From Geosiphon pyriformis (Eukaryota > Glomeromycota > Glomeromycetes > Archaeosporales > Geosiphonaceae), in assembly GCA_016748015.1 (NCBI GenBank), contig JAAOMT010000009.1, positions 1,174,954 through 1,238,953 of the forward strand: a stretch of DNA of 64,000 nucleotides, given 5' to 3'. How positions within the stretch are numbered: the first letter of the stretch is position 1; every line of letters starts with the position of its first letter. Below the pieces are notes generated by a model. That model did not search any database, was not told the DNA's origin, and saw nothing but the letters and a program-made list of their open reading frames with translations. The translations under genes were made by a program, and so were the position numbers. This document shows positions 11,110 to 23,211 of this stretch, piece by piece.

Positions 11110-12302
11110 AAATCAAATGTTAAATAAATTATTAATAATTCTAATTAACCAATAAAAAAATTTTATATTAAATTATTTTTTAAAAGTTTATATTTAATAA
11201 TTATGTAATTTTGTTTTTAATGTAAATTTTATATTATGTTATTAGTTTACAATCAATAAAATTAATAATGGTTAACTATTAATTGTTTTAAAATAAATGT
11301 AACTAATTATTTAAGCCAATTAAGACCATATTACATTGAATTTAACATAAAAAACCTATTTTAAACAGTTATTTTATGTTTATATTATACTTATAAAAGC
11401 ATTATTATTTTTAATTAAATTATTTATTTAATTAATAGTTTTTTAAAAATTAAACTTAATATTAAAAGCATTAAATTTTTATAATATTATTATCTTAATA
11501 AAAGTTTTTTTATTTAAAAATAAGTTTTTAATAATATTAATTTACATATTATTTTAAGTATTATTCAAGCTATATTTTATTTAAATTAGTAATAATTTTA
11601 CTAAAAACACCAATAAAACTTTTTGTTTCTTTAATTTTATAATTACAATCAAAGCAAAAAGTAAAAAGGCTGTATTTAATATTTTTTAAGATATTTAATA
11701 AAGTTTTAATCAAAAAAGTTTTTTTTGTTATAAAAACTGCTAAACAAAATATCTTAAAAGTTTTTTTCTTAAATAACAATAGTAAAAAACTGCTTTTAAT
11801 AGTCATTAAAGCATTTTTTTATTTTTAACTGGCTTTTTTAATATTTTTTTTTTTAAAATAATTAAAAAAATCAAAAGTTTAAAAAAACAGCAGCAATTAC
11901 CTACCTTTATTATTGTTACACTAAACCTATTTGTAATTTTTAATGAAATTTTAGAAAAAATTTCTGTTGTATTATTTGGTTTATTATCTAAGATAAACCA
12001 AGATTAATTATTGGTTATATTATCTAATATAATGTTTTTTGGTAAATTTTTACTAATTATAGAAGCAAAGCAACTTTTTTTTGTTGAATTATCTGTTTTT
12101 GGAAACTGAATTAATCAAATAAAAATTAAATCATTTTTTTTGTTAATTTTTGGTGCTGTTATTAGTAGTATTTAGGAAACTATTACTAGTTATCAAAGAT
12201 TTATTAAATAAATAACTTCTACTTTAGTGTTTAATACAATTTTTAAGATCAAATTGGCTTATATTAAAGCTGTTTTTCAGTCTATACATGGTTTTTTAAA
12301 TG

Positions 12303-12789
12303 ACAGTATTCTAAAAATTCTGTTTTTTAAGTATTATTAAATAATTAGATTGAGTATAAAAGTAATTAAGTCTTTGTTATACTGAATTTTAGAAAATTAG
12401 TTGGTTATTAGTATTAATTTTATTGTTATTTAAGAATTAATTTTAAAGAGCAAATTAATTTTACTGTATTTTTTTAGCAAATACTTAGTATTATTAAATA
12501 AACAATAGTTGTTAATATTATTGTTGACTTGGTTGTAAAGCAAACTGATAATAATTGTTTTAATATTAAGATTTTAGTAAATAATAGGCTAATAATAATA
12601 GTTAATAGTAAGACTGTTAAACTTAGAGATAATATTAATTATTTTTTTGCTGTTAGTCTTATTATAACTTTTGGCAAGCTTATTTTTAGTGTTCTAAAAT
12701 TCTACTATAATAACAGTTTTAAAATTAATTGTTAAATAATGATAGATAATTGTTTAAAGTATACTATTAAAGTAGTTAATATCTTTGTT
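12303..12789. other. AT-rich spacer next to the arm end, probably gypsy sequence
   Basis: Lies between the end of the inverted arm and the minus-strand gag remnant, where the zinc knuckle and protease of that element would be expected. I cannot align it confidently; a plus-strand frame at 12529-12735 is open but has no recognisable content. Confidence 0.3.
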
Positions 12790-13480
12790 GTTATTGTTGT
12801 TGTCAGTTAATGAAATAGTTTTTAACTTTTTTAATTAGTTGATTAATCTTTTTTTCAACTGCTAGGCTGGTTTTTTTAATGGCTAATTTAACAAGTTTAA
12901 TATAATTGGTTTTTTTTATAGCCATTTTATAGATTTTTATATGTTAAATAACTGTGGTTAAATCTTTAAAAACATATAAACAAACTTTTTTGATTAGTTT
13001 ATCCTTAGATTCAACAATAAATTGGTTTAAAATTTAAGCATTAAAATAGTAATTATTAATTTTTAACTGGCAATTTGTTAAAAAAGTTTATTAAATATTT
13101 TAAGATAAGTTATAACAGATTTAAAAGACTTTTGTTTAATATTTCAAACCCAATTTTAAAGAGTAATAAAGATATTGTTATTGGTAAACTGTTTTAAAAA
13201 AGCATTTTTAAATACTTATTAGTTTTTAAAGAGTTTGTTTAAGTTTTTAAACCATTTTTTTGTTGTTCTTTAGAGAAAATATAGAATTGTTTTAAGCATT
13301 TTTACTGTATTTTATCTATTTATATTTTCTGTTTTTAAAACTTTATTAAGCCATTTTTGAAGACTGGTATTAGCATTTTTTTTATAAATTTTAAGATTTT
13401 TATAATATATATAGCTGTTATTTTTTTATTTTCATTTTTGTTGGTTTTTTTTTGGTAAATTCAGAAATATTTTTTTTATT
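12790..13480 (-). pseudogene. Gypsy gag (capsid) remnant
   Basis: Read on the minus strand, broken frames give a gag order like that of the G2 element at 24175-24620: a WLNKV start, IPYFL, WFKNL, then ILNQFI followed by KDKLIKKV, DLTT and KLVKLAIKKT. Several frame changes and stops are needed, so it is dead. Its orientation and distance fit the minus-strand LTR at 14176-15140 as its 5' LTR. The pol part that should follow toward lower coordinates is cut off where the inverted arm begins at 12302. Confidence 0.7.
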
Positions 13481-14175
13481 ATTTAAGTTTTTAAAATAAT
13501 TACTTTGGCTTTTAGCTAAGTAGTTAAAAAGATTAACACTAATAGATATAAGTTCTGGCTATTAAATAAAACTTTTGAATAAAGTAAAATTTTCTAATCT
13601 TAAAAAACAAATAAGTAGAAAATTTGGTGTTTGTAATTATGTAAGTAAAATAAAGAATGGTGTGATTAAAAGTAATAATTTAATACTTGTTTTTTATTTA
13701 AGTGTTTGTAAATATTTGACAATTATCTTTGATGTATTGTGTATAGTATGATTAATTTATAGAGTTTTTTTTTGTTGCTATTTTTTGTTTCTAATTCTAA
13801 GTTAAAAAAAATTTGAATTGTACTGAGTATTTTTCTTTACAGCACTAAATAATGTTGAAATTAAGTTTTTAAAAGTAAGTATTGAGAATCTTGTTGTTGT
13901 AATCTTTGGTATTTATACCAAAATAATATAGTAAGTTTTTGTAAAAATTGTGTTTAATTTTTAAAATATTGTAGTCTTCAAAAAAATAATTGTTAATGTA
14001 ATTTTCAATATATTAGTAGAGTGTTTTCTTAAAATTTTTAATTCCATTCTGTATATTAAAATTTTTTTTGCAATGTATATAAATTGACCAATAATATTTT
14101 AAAGTAGCTGTGTCTGCTGAAGTTATTACATTGAAATTTGTTGTTATTATGTTATTTCTGTAAGAAAACACCAAA
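13481..14175 (-). other. Decayed leader and gag N-terminus of the same gypsy fragment
   Basis: AT-rich DNA between the gag remnant and its 5' LTR. Directly inside the LTR, the minus strand reads TTTGGTG (plus 14169-14175), the same primer-binding start seen after the 5' LTRs of G2 and G3. Nothing else can be resolved. Confidence 0.45.
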
Positions 14176-15140
14176 TATTATTAAAGATTTTTGGTTTCTT
14201 TTTTTAAGTGTTTTTGTTGTTATTTTGCTGTTAATTTTTAATTATTAAAAGTTAATAAATCTTTAATAACTAAATTTATTTTCAAATTATTTTTTATAAT
14301 TTAAACTACTGAGTTTATAAATAAAATAACCAATTCTATACACATTTTTTGTATAGTTATTTTGCAGTAAAAATCAACTTTTTTCTAAGAAACGCTTATT
14401 TGGAAACTTATTATAAATATGTAATTACTTTGTTATAAAAGTCAATTTTTTTATAAAAATCTCATTTGTAAACTATTTTAATAATTTATAATAAAAAAAA
14501 ATAAAAAAAATGTAAAAAAAAAGAATTTTGTTATAAAAATTGTTTTCTGTTTAAGTCTAAAGCTATTAATAAATTACTAAAATTGATAACTAATTAATTT
14601 TAAAACATTAGTTGAAATTTAGAATATTTTAAGTAAAATAATTATAAATTTTATTGTTTTTAATATGGTTTTTATTGGAATAATTTGTAAAAATACTAAG
14701 AAAGATATTTTTAATAAAGATAATTCTAACTGAGATATATTTTCTTGAAAAAAAAAAGTTTTTTTTTATACAATTTGTTGTAGTACTAATCTTTAAACTT
14801 GTATTTTTCTCTTTGCTATTATTTTAACAAACTAAAAATATATTTTTATAAACTACAAATTGTTTTTACAAAATATAAATTATTTTAATAAACTATTAAA
14901 TTAATTTATGAAATTTTACAAATTTTGGCAAATTCTTAAATGTTATAAAGTTTAAGATATTGTGTAATTTAATTATTACAATTTGTATATTGTATTAATT
15001 AAATTATTAATTAAATAGTAATTTAAACAATTTGCTAAGATAATAAGTAATAAATTGAAATAATAATATATACTAATTAATGCTAAAAATTATAAAAATA
15101 ATTTTATGCTAAATTATGTTTCAAATTTTTATTGGTAACA
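14176..15140 (-). mobile_element. LTR1-family LTR in reverse orientation, 5' LTR of the gag remnant
   Basis: Reverse complement of the LTR at 8582-9587: on the plus strand it runs from TATTATTAAAGATTTTTGG (family end TGTTACCGAAGG) to TTTTTATTGGTAACA. Shared blocks include GATATATTTTCTTG and ACAATTTGTTGTAGTACTA. The terminal TG has become TA at one end. TTTGGTG follows on the minus strand, so it is a 5' LTR. Confidence 0.88.
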
Positions 15141-15242
15141 ATATGACTAGATTTTTTTTATATAAAATTTTAGAATTATTAAAAGTAATTTCTAATAGAA
15201 AATTATATTTTTGTAGTAGTTAAAATAAAAATTGAAAAATAT

Positions 15243-16155
15243 TGTTACTTATAAAAAGTAAGAGTATTATAAAATTAGAAGAATAGCCAATCAGAAATAG
15301 ACATAGTAACAGAAGAATTCCAAAATTTCTCTAAGAGAATTTTAGGATTCCAGAATCTCAGAATCCCAAGATTCTTTATAAGAAATTGTAGAATTTCAGA
15401 ATTTTTTTAAAGAAATTGCAAAATTCCAGAAATCTTGTATAATACCAACTATAGATATATAGCAGTAGTGTTGGAAGCAAGAAATTCAGAATTCAGAACC
15501 CAGTTTTAGTTAGTATCTTCTTTTTTATCTATTAATTAACTTTCACTTTACAAATAGTCAATATTCACCAAAGTGAATTCATTAACAAAATATCAAATAA
15601 AACATACTTATTATTATCCAATCTATGTTATTATCATTTGTTTAAGCCACTAACCACTCTTCTATTTATTAATACTTTATGTTGATAATATTTAATACTT
15701 AATTATACTGGAATAATAGCTCTTAATTATGGCTATTGACAGAATACTAATTCTTTTTTTTTTTTTTTTGTATTTATTTTTGTAGTTGATTTACTAATTG
15801 ATTAAAAAAATTAATATACAGAGTACTGACATCAGGATATAACACTTGTAAAAGACCCAAAAATAAGAATAAACACTTAAAATTGAAGATAGCTTACCAA
15901 AAAATACTGGCCACCAAGCTGAAAAAAAAATTAATAGAATATAAATATTTCAGAAAGTGATGAACACCAAAGCATACCAACTTGAGAGTTGAAAAGAAAT
16001 TAAAAACATTACCAAAAGATATTACTATTGAATCTCTGTTTATTATATAAAAGACTTAACTAAAACTTTTAGATATTACCAATACATATCAACTATTAAA
16101 CACCAAGTTACAGGTTTGTTATTTGTTTTTATATTCTAAATAATCACTTGTAACA
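15243..16155 (+). mobile_element. Solo LTR, family LTR2 subtype a
   Basis: Starts TGTTACTTATAA and ends CACTTGTAACA. Flanks are ATAT (15239-15242) and GTAT (16156-16159), a 4-bp target duplication with one G-to-A change. It shares GAATTCCAGAAT-type subrepeats at 15315-15435 and the end block GTTTGTTATTTGTTTT with the LTR at 45303-46099. No PBS follows, so it stands alone. Confidence 0.85.
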
Positions 16156-17546
16156 GTATTTATAATATTTTTAAGTATATTTTTAATAATAAAATAAATA
16201 AAATAAATTATTTTTATATATAAAAATTAAAAAATTTTTTTAATAGTTTAATAATTTTGATTTTTTTAAATATTTTTGAAATTGTTTTAATTCTTTTTTA
16301 AATATTAATAGTAATAATTAAAATATGGTTAATTAAATTAATTGTTTCTTAGATAATGTTTGATAATTACTATTAGTACTAAGTTTTGTGAAATTTTGTT
16401 AAAAAACACAATTAGTATATATATTCTTAATTTAAATATTAACAGATCAAATAATTATTATTAATAGTAAATTTTTAATTAGTTATTATGTACAACTTTC
16501 TTCAAAAATTTTTCACTTAGACATAATTTATATGTTTTATTATTTAAGATATTATGAATATAAAAGAATCTGTCTTATTTATTATTAAATTTTATACTTT
16601 ATTGTTTTTTTGTTTTTATTTAATATAATAAAACTTTGTCTTTTATTTTGTAGATAATAGATTGTTTTAAGAGTTTTTTATTGTGTCAAGCTTTCTGTTG
16701 TTTTTGGAAGTACTTAATATTATTAGTTGTATATTAATAATTGTTTTCTAGTTTTTCTAGCAGTTTGTAAGTTTATTTTTTAATAGTTTTTTCTAAGTTG
16801 CTCTTATTTATTAGTTTTATTAAGTAAATGTTTATTATTAATTTTATTAATAACATAGTATTTTTTCTGTATGCTAATTTATAATGTCTTGTTTTACTGT
16901 TTAATAAGTCAATAAAACTAAAAAGATAATTAAGTTCTATTATTTTATTGTTTATTTTTGCAAGAAATTTACATAGTATTTTATTAAAATATTTTAATAA
17001 TTCATTTGTTTATGAATGATAAAATGATAAAAAAGGTTATTTTATTTCAAAATATTGGGTAATTTTAATAAGCAAATTATTTACAAGATAAGTTTTTTGA
17101 TTTAGAAATAGCTGTTTTAGACAGTTATATTTACAAATCAAATCTTTATACACAAAATTAGCAATTAATTTAACATTTGTGGTTTTAATAGTCTTTGCTT
17201 CTGGCTATTTTGTTAAGAGTTTATTGTAATTATAATGTATTAATTCTCTTTAGTGGTAATAGTTAGTAGTTCTACTAGATTAATTTCTATTCTATTAAAT
17301 AGTTTTCTTATTTTAATAGATTTTAATAGATTTTAATAGTTCAGTTACTCTTTATTCTCTTTTTTTTAAATATATATTGTGGTTGCAAATGTATTAAATA
17401 ATATTAGTCTGTATTTTTGACCAGTAGTACAAATTAATTATCTATTAAATTGTGGTTTTTTTTGTAAAATGCTTTATATTCAAATCGAAATACATATTAT
17501 AAAGAATAATTTCTTTTTTATTTTTAGTAATTATTTTAAATAAATT
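16156..17546 (-). pseudogene. Old gypsy G1: H2C2 zinc domain and integrase
   Basis: On the minus strand the order is NLFKIITKNKKEIILYNMYF, KHFTKKTTI, LYYWSKIQTNII and CNHNIY (the H2C2 zinc domain), then integrase wording such as TIKTTNVKLIANFVYKDLI (with small changes), LFLNQ...LVNN, YH...TNELL, FNKILCKFLAKINNKI and a LAYR.N block. These match retroviral-type integrases. Many stops make it dead. The upstream RT-RNase H part of the same element is at 32116-33830: LINE A was inserted between them, and a target-site copy coding the same N-L-x-x-I-I peptide is present at both LINE ends. Confidence 0.85.
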
Positions 17547-17678
17547 TTTTTTTTATTATGTTTAACAAGTGAGGTCCAAACACTACCTAGAACTATACAT
17601 CAATAAAATGATATAAACTAGGCATGAATCATGCACTTAACCACATATGACCAGCCACTCGAGCCAGTCAGGACAACA

Positions 17679-20600
17679 CTATGCAACTATATTAACAGAA
17701 ACCATGTTACCAATACCCGAAAAAAACAAACAAGACTTATGAAAGCCAAAAAGAATGTCAAAGGCTTCAGTAACACCAAGCAATTTAATCACACTAGGTG
17801 ACAACCTCGAAACTGAACCAAAAATTGGGATGGGAATAGATCCATCTGCTGGGATCAGGCCATTCTTTTTCATAAAAGCACAATACTTGGTATGGACCAA
17901 CCAAATATCATTCCTAAAAGCAGAGCATAGAGAGCACATAAAATCAGTAATTTTAACATCAGCAATCTTGGGATCATGGAAGACAGTAACAGCCTCCTGA
18001 AGCCATCCATTGAAAACAAAACCCTTGTAAAGAGCCGAAGAGACCAGCAAATCTGAAGCACAGGTTAACATTAACTGCAACACAATTGAAGAGGAAAGAA
18101 AGAGCCCAGAAAGTAACCTCCAATAAGACATGTAGGATTCCAGAACCTGATGACAAGCTGAATCATCAATTGCACAAGAAAACACATGATCAGAAATCTC
18201 TACCTCACCACAATACAGACATATGACACTAGGGTAACATTTATTGTAAATACACTTCCGGACAGCCACAGGAAACTGATGGTGCAAAGCCTTCATAAAA
18301 TAAGTATGAGTATCAGCTGTAAGCCTACTAGTAAAACCAGTGGCCATATTCAAATCAGGATGCCAAACCCTAGAAGAGCTGAGCCAGTCAACATCTGAAC
18401 ACAAACTATTAGCCAGAAATCCAGAACCAGAATCAACCTCCCAGTGTGCATGACAAACTACATGATAAACATTTCAAACAAAGTGTCTAGAATTACCAGA
18501 AACAACACCACTATCTGCCAATAAAAAGTGTCCATCCATGCAAGAAGGAAAATACCAACCAGATAGAGATGTAGCATCAGTGATGTTATCAGCACAGTCA
18601 TTCCCTAAGATGCTGGAGTGGCCCTTAACTTTGTGCCAACTAACTCTCAAATTCTTACTGTGGATAACATTCTGAATATGCTGATACTTGACCCAACATC
18701 GATTGCAAAAGTTAGGGCACACCAGACTTAACTCAGATCTACAAGCATCTAAAACTGCTTAACTATCTGAAAACAAATCAATAGAACAAACTGTAGGCAC
18801 ACACTCCAAAGCCAATGCTATAGCCTGTAATTCTGCTAAAGTAAATAACACTAAACTCTAAACACTGACATCCAAACCCAAATCAATGTCCTTAAAAAAA
18901 ACAGCAGCCTCAGCTCTACAATCAACTGTACCCAAATTCTTCAAAGAATCATCCATATATACAGACAAACTATTGATGTCAACCTGGGAAAGACAACCAT
19001 GGGCAGTCACAAAATCATTAAACTCACAAAAGTTAAGAGGACCAGCACCAACTGAGGCTGTGGAAGACAAATAAGAAGTCATAAGAAATGCAACAGAAAG
19101 TTCAAACCATTCAAGAACTGGGCCATGAAGATCCAGTCTCTTTCACCACTTGAAAGTGCACCAGCTAAAAACAATGCCATGACAATCACGAAGCTGATCC
19201 ATGAAGGCAATGCTAAAATGCTGGAGAGAAAGTAAAAACTTAAAAAACAAAGACTTGCCAAGAACGATAAACATAGGAATCCTGTTACAAAACTGAAAAG
19301 CACTGGCCAAAAAGCCACCCAAAGACAAATTGCAATTAAGGAGAATGTGAACCATACCAGCCAAGAAATTATTAGAAACACTAACACAAATATGAACAGA
19401 AAAGATCAATGGGTAAATGGGCTGCCAACACAGAACCTGTAAGTCATGTAACTTGTGACTGAACAGATGCCCCAAGATTCTGCCAGAGTTTGCAAAACTA
19501 ATAAGCAAAGCTACTTTACTTTCAGATTGACACTGTGAAAATGATTTTAAACCATAAAAAGAGGGATGGTGAATAGTATTACTGGGAAAATTCATTGGAA
19601 GACCAGCTTTTAGCTTCAAGCTCTTGCGAATCAGAGCATTCCATTTATTGCACACACCAATAGGAATATTGCTGAACTGCATTCTGTAGCTGATTATGGG
19701 ATGGCAAACTGCTGACACCAGATATAAGAACTGCTTATCTGAAACCACCTTTCTTAGAACTAAATTAGTAAAGAAATGAATGTCTGAATGTGCTTTAGCC
19801 AAGCTAGGCCTTGAAAGACCCTTAGTTGACAAAAAAATACCGAGATACCAATGAGGTTCCTTTCTACAGACAACAGAAATAGGTGAACCACTAATAAAAA
19901 GAGACAGAACACTGACCCTGCTGTTGATTGGAATGGCCACAATTTTGTCATTATTAATTGAAATGTTATTGACTCAAAAAAATTCACTAGCAACATTGAA
20001 AATATGCTGAGTAGCAACCTAACTGCTACCAACCCAAATAGTATCATCAACAAAAGCACCAGCAGCAAAGAAAGTAAAAAATCCAGCCTGAGACTCAATG
20101 TGACCACTCCCAGAAACAAAATGAGAATTGAGCCTATAACTACACATACTCTCTTAATGCTTGACTTCACACAAAAGAGGATCATAAAATATGCACCACA
20201 GCAGAGGGGAAAAAACTTCACTTTGGTCCAATCCATCAAACACCTGGTAACTATCTGTCAAACCAAAATCTGTCATGACACAGTTGGTTCAGTTCCTATG
20301 AATACTACCAAAAAAGCAAACAAATTTACTACATATTTTGATTCTGACCAAGCTCTTCTCAAGGTGCTTCCAGCCAACTGAATCATACGCCTTCCGCATG
20401 TTCTGCAGAACAAGCCAAAGTTCCCAGTTTTTTTTCAAAATATTCTCAATTACTGAGCCAACCACAAAAATAGGAGACTGAGTTGTTGTACTCTTTAGAA
20501 CTGAAAAATTGTCACCACGCAGAACATTATATGAGCTGCAAGCCAGTGAGATCCTATCTGAAAGAATCTTGGATAAAATCTTGTAAGCTGTTTCAATCAA

Positions 20601-22298
20601 GGCAATAGAATGAGTATTTGTGAAAACACCTTCTCACTCATAAAGTTTGGGAATCATTGAAACCCAAGCTTCCTTCCAAGGACCAGACATCAACTCACAA
20701 GACAAACAAGAATTCAAAAAAACCAAAAGCAAACCCAAAACCGACTTATTACAATGTTTCTAAAGCTCATTAGAGATGCCCGAGAGACCAGCAGCTTTCC
20801 CATCTAAAAGATTGGTTATCACATAATGCAACTCATCAAAATCAATTTCACTCATCACCTCAAAAAAAGCATCATCAAAGACATAGTCCAAAGATTGATA
20901 TTGATGAGACCAAGTATCAGAGATATCATCAACCACTACATGCTTTTTGGTCCATCCTTCCATGATAGCATCCATCTTGGACTTAACCAAATCAGGTTCA
21001 AGAACCATTGTCCATGACCAGATGGTCCAAAACCACTTTGCAAAAGAGACATTCTAACACACTTCTGATTGTACAACCCTTATTCAGTTTAAAACTCTCT
21101 ATCCTATTGATAATAGCCTGCCTAATGTGAGATTTTTTAGCACGCTTGGACTCCAGCAATTTAGAAGAGCGGTATAACTTCCTTGTTTTGGCCAGAGCAG
21201 AACAAATGTCATCAAATTTAGCATTAGAAAAAAACATAGATTTTACTGTTGAAGCACCAGCAGAGTCAAGGTTGTCCCATAGACCCAAAAGCAAAGCAAA
21301 ACTGACACTAGAACTCAAATGAAAAGCCTTCACCAGCTTAGAAACTAACAGTTCTAGCTTATGAAACCTAGACGACACTTTATTGTAAACTGTATCAAAA
21401 TCTTTAAACCATCTTTTCTTGAAAGCACCACTAGCTGAAAGAATCATGATCTTATGAATAATGTCCCACATAGTGTCAAGATCAGAAAACTTTACAGCAA
21501 CACCAAACGCACCTGAAAACATAGTAGTGTTAGCAGTCATAGCATCCTTAAACTCAAGCCATTTAGTCTTACTGGTATTTTTGACATCAAATTTCCAATA
21601 ATCTTTATTCATCTGCTTGCGAAGAGAAAACAAACATGTATCTAATAAACTGTTCAGGCTCACAGACACAGACACAGCCTGGTGGTCTGTATCAAAATAT
21701 TCACTGACGTCTGAAACACTGCGATGTACTAAAGAATTAACCAGATTTGGTGAAACAAACACATAATCAATAGTTTTCATAACACCCTTAGAATTTGTTC
21801 AAGTGGGCATCTTAATGGCCAGGCTTCCAATTAAAGAGTTAACCAACCCCAACTCAAGGCACTTTTTGAAACTCACATACTTTTAAAAACCATCTTCATT
21901 AAAATCACCACCAAAGACAACAAAAAAAGACTCATTAATGGCTTTAGCAATAAGAGAGTTGATTTCACCAGCCTGAGAAAACCGAACCACTGATAAAGCA
22001 CCAGCATAGAGCCCCAAAATAGACACTGAAAGTTTATTTTTGAAAAGCAACTTGATGGATAGGAGCCAACCAGGCACCTTAGAGACCTTGCAGATATGTT
22101 TTGCTAAAGAAAAATTCATAATGATCAACACACCAGCATCCAAAAAACCAGAATCCAGACCAGAAGTAAAAACCCAAACACCATCAAATTTGTCGGTCAA
22201 CCATGGGTGAACTTTCTCTTTAAGTTTCGACTCTGTAAAAATAGAAACCAAATTGTTCATATCCTTGTGCCAATAAATGACATCATCTTGCTTCGCAG
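17679..22298 (-). pseudogene. LINE A ORF2: AP endonuclease, reverse transcriptase, RNase H
   Basis: Domains on the minus strand: endonuclease from 30147-30093 across the G2 insertion into 22298-20998, with GGDFNEDG near 21885-21910 and IDYVFVSPNLV...DTDHQAV near its end (21780-21660); reverse transcriptase about 20650-19140, with MRKAYDSVGWKHLE (20390-20350) and the catalytic FVDD box near 20045; RNase H about 19000-18470, with YMDDS, AELQAIALALECV and KVKGHSSILGNDCAD; C-terminal region 18404-17679 with CLYCGE...DHVFSC, a CxxC-HxxxxC zinc-like motif. Stops and frame changes split it into at least eight pieces. Several stops are TGA or TAA where a Trp or Gln would fit, as expected from C-to-T or G-to-A changes. 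Confidence 0.85.
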
Positions 22299-23156
22299 TA
22301 TTACAGTTTAAGAATTTAGAAAAAAGAATCATAAAAATAATACAAACTATTCAATCATAATATAGCACAGTAATAATCTTAGAAAGATAATGATTAACAT
22401 AGTAGCAAACACCATCTCGCGATAGTGGCAAGCACCAGTTCACAATAGCAGCCAACACCAATTGGTAATAGCAGCAAACACCAGGTTGAAATATCAAAAA
22501 GAAAGTATTTTCTCGTAGAACTACAAACATGTATATATACAGTAGTTTTAATATTGGAAAATAAAAAAATCAAGTAATAAAAATCATAACTTATCAAGCA
22601 ATAGATCCAATTTTATCCAACAAACTCCACTTTAAATCATACTTTCAAATTAAATATCCCAAGAAACCTTTAAAAATCAAAAAGAAATATTTAAAACTGA
22701 ACTATCACAACCCAAAGTATTAAGAAACTTACTTGTATTATTTATTGAATGAAACTATTATTCATCAACTGAAACCCTTGGAAGAATAATCCTTGATCAA
22801 GATTATTCACGTTGTTACTAATTGATAAAAGCTTTATTGTGAGAATTAAAAAAGCACTAAAGACCATTAACATTCTGTGTTTCTAGATTAGAGAAACACA
22901 TCAGGCAATTGCAAGGATAGCCTCAGAAAAGACCCCAGACAGTGGGTAGATTTCAGTTTAGTCTCTGAAAAGGAGTACATAAACACACACAACAATCAAG
23001 AATTAAAGAATAACTTACATCACAACAGTAAAAAGAAAGCCTTCAGTGTAACAGTGACATTATCACACAAATAGAATTGAGGAACTCACAAAAGACTAAT
23101 TGCAATTAAAGTGGGATATCAGCAATTAAATATAACAAGAAAACCATCCCGTAACA
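22299..23156 (+). repeat. 5' LTR of G2 (858 bp)
   Basis: Begins TATTACAG (3' LTR has TGTTACAG) and ends CCCGTAACA. Near its 5' end are four tandem units of about 23 bp at 22404-22495, each with GCAAACACCA or a close variant. Compared with the 3' LTR, I count about 18 differences over roughly 550 comparable bases, all transitions. Confidence 0.93.
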
Positions 23157-23173
23157 TTTGGTGAACCTTACAA
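23157..23173 (+). other. Primer-binding site of G2
   Basis: The sequence TTTGGTGAACCTTAC starts right after the 5' LTR. TGG at its start fits the CCA end of a tRNA. The same TTTGGTG follows the 5' LTR of G3 (36226) and, on the minus strand, the LTR at 14176. I cannot assign the tRNA species. Confidence 0.65.
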
Positions 23174-23211
23174 GGAAAGAAAATCAAAAAGGAAATAATA
23201 ATTAGCAATAA

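Larger units (their letters stand above)
6672..12302. repeat. Left arm of a large inverted duplication (partner 57607-62144)
   Basis: Reading the right arm in reverse complement matches this arm from inside the last exon of the arabinokinase-like gene (ATTCCAAGCC at 6672) to about 12302 (GGTTTTTTRAATG). After removing the 1006-bp solo LTR at 8582-9587 and one 4-bp target copy, this arm is about 4.6 kb, against 4.5 kb for the partner. Matching landmarks: 7080-7110 with 61710-61740, 7741 with 61070, 8040 with 60780, 8560 with 60260, 10840-11100 with 58800-59040, 11570-11806 with 58100-58330, and 12270 with 57630. Up to about 7490 the arms are almost identical; beyond that they differ by many transitions. 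Confidence 0.9.
7490..12302. mobile_element. Unidentified decayed element inside the left arm
   Basis: From about 7490 the DNA changes from host-like flank to very AT-rich sequence with broken reading frames, and it is where the two arms start to differ strongly. It contains the solo LTR at 8582-9587, a decayed plus-strand frame at 9918-10260 with a CxxC motif, a plus-strand frame at 10840-11109, and a minus-strand frame at 11570-11806. I recognise no transposase, RT or integrase motif, so the class is unknown. The calling as a transposon is by composition, decay and context. Confidence 0.45.

Noticed and set aside
19079-20381. Overlapping ORFs on both strands in LINE A taken as separate genes
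   Set aside because: Only the minus-strand RT and RNase H text is meaningful; the rest are shadow frames.
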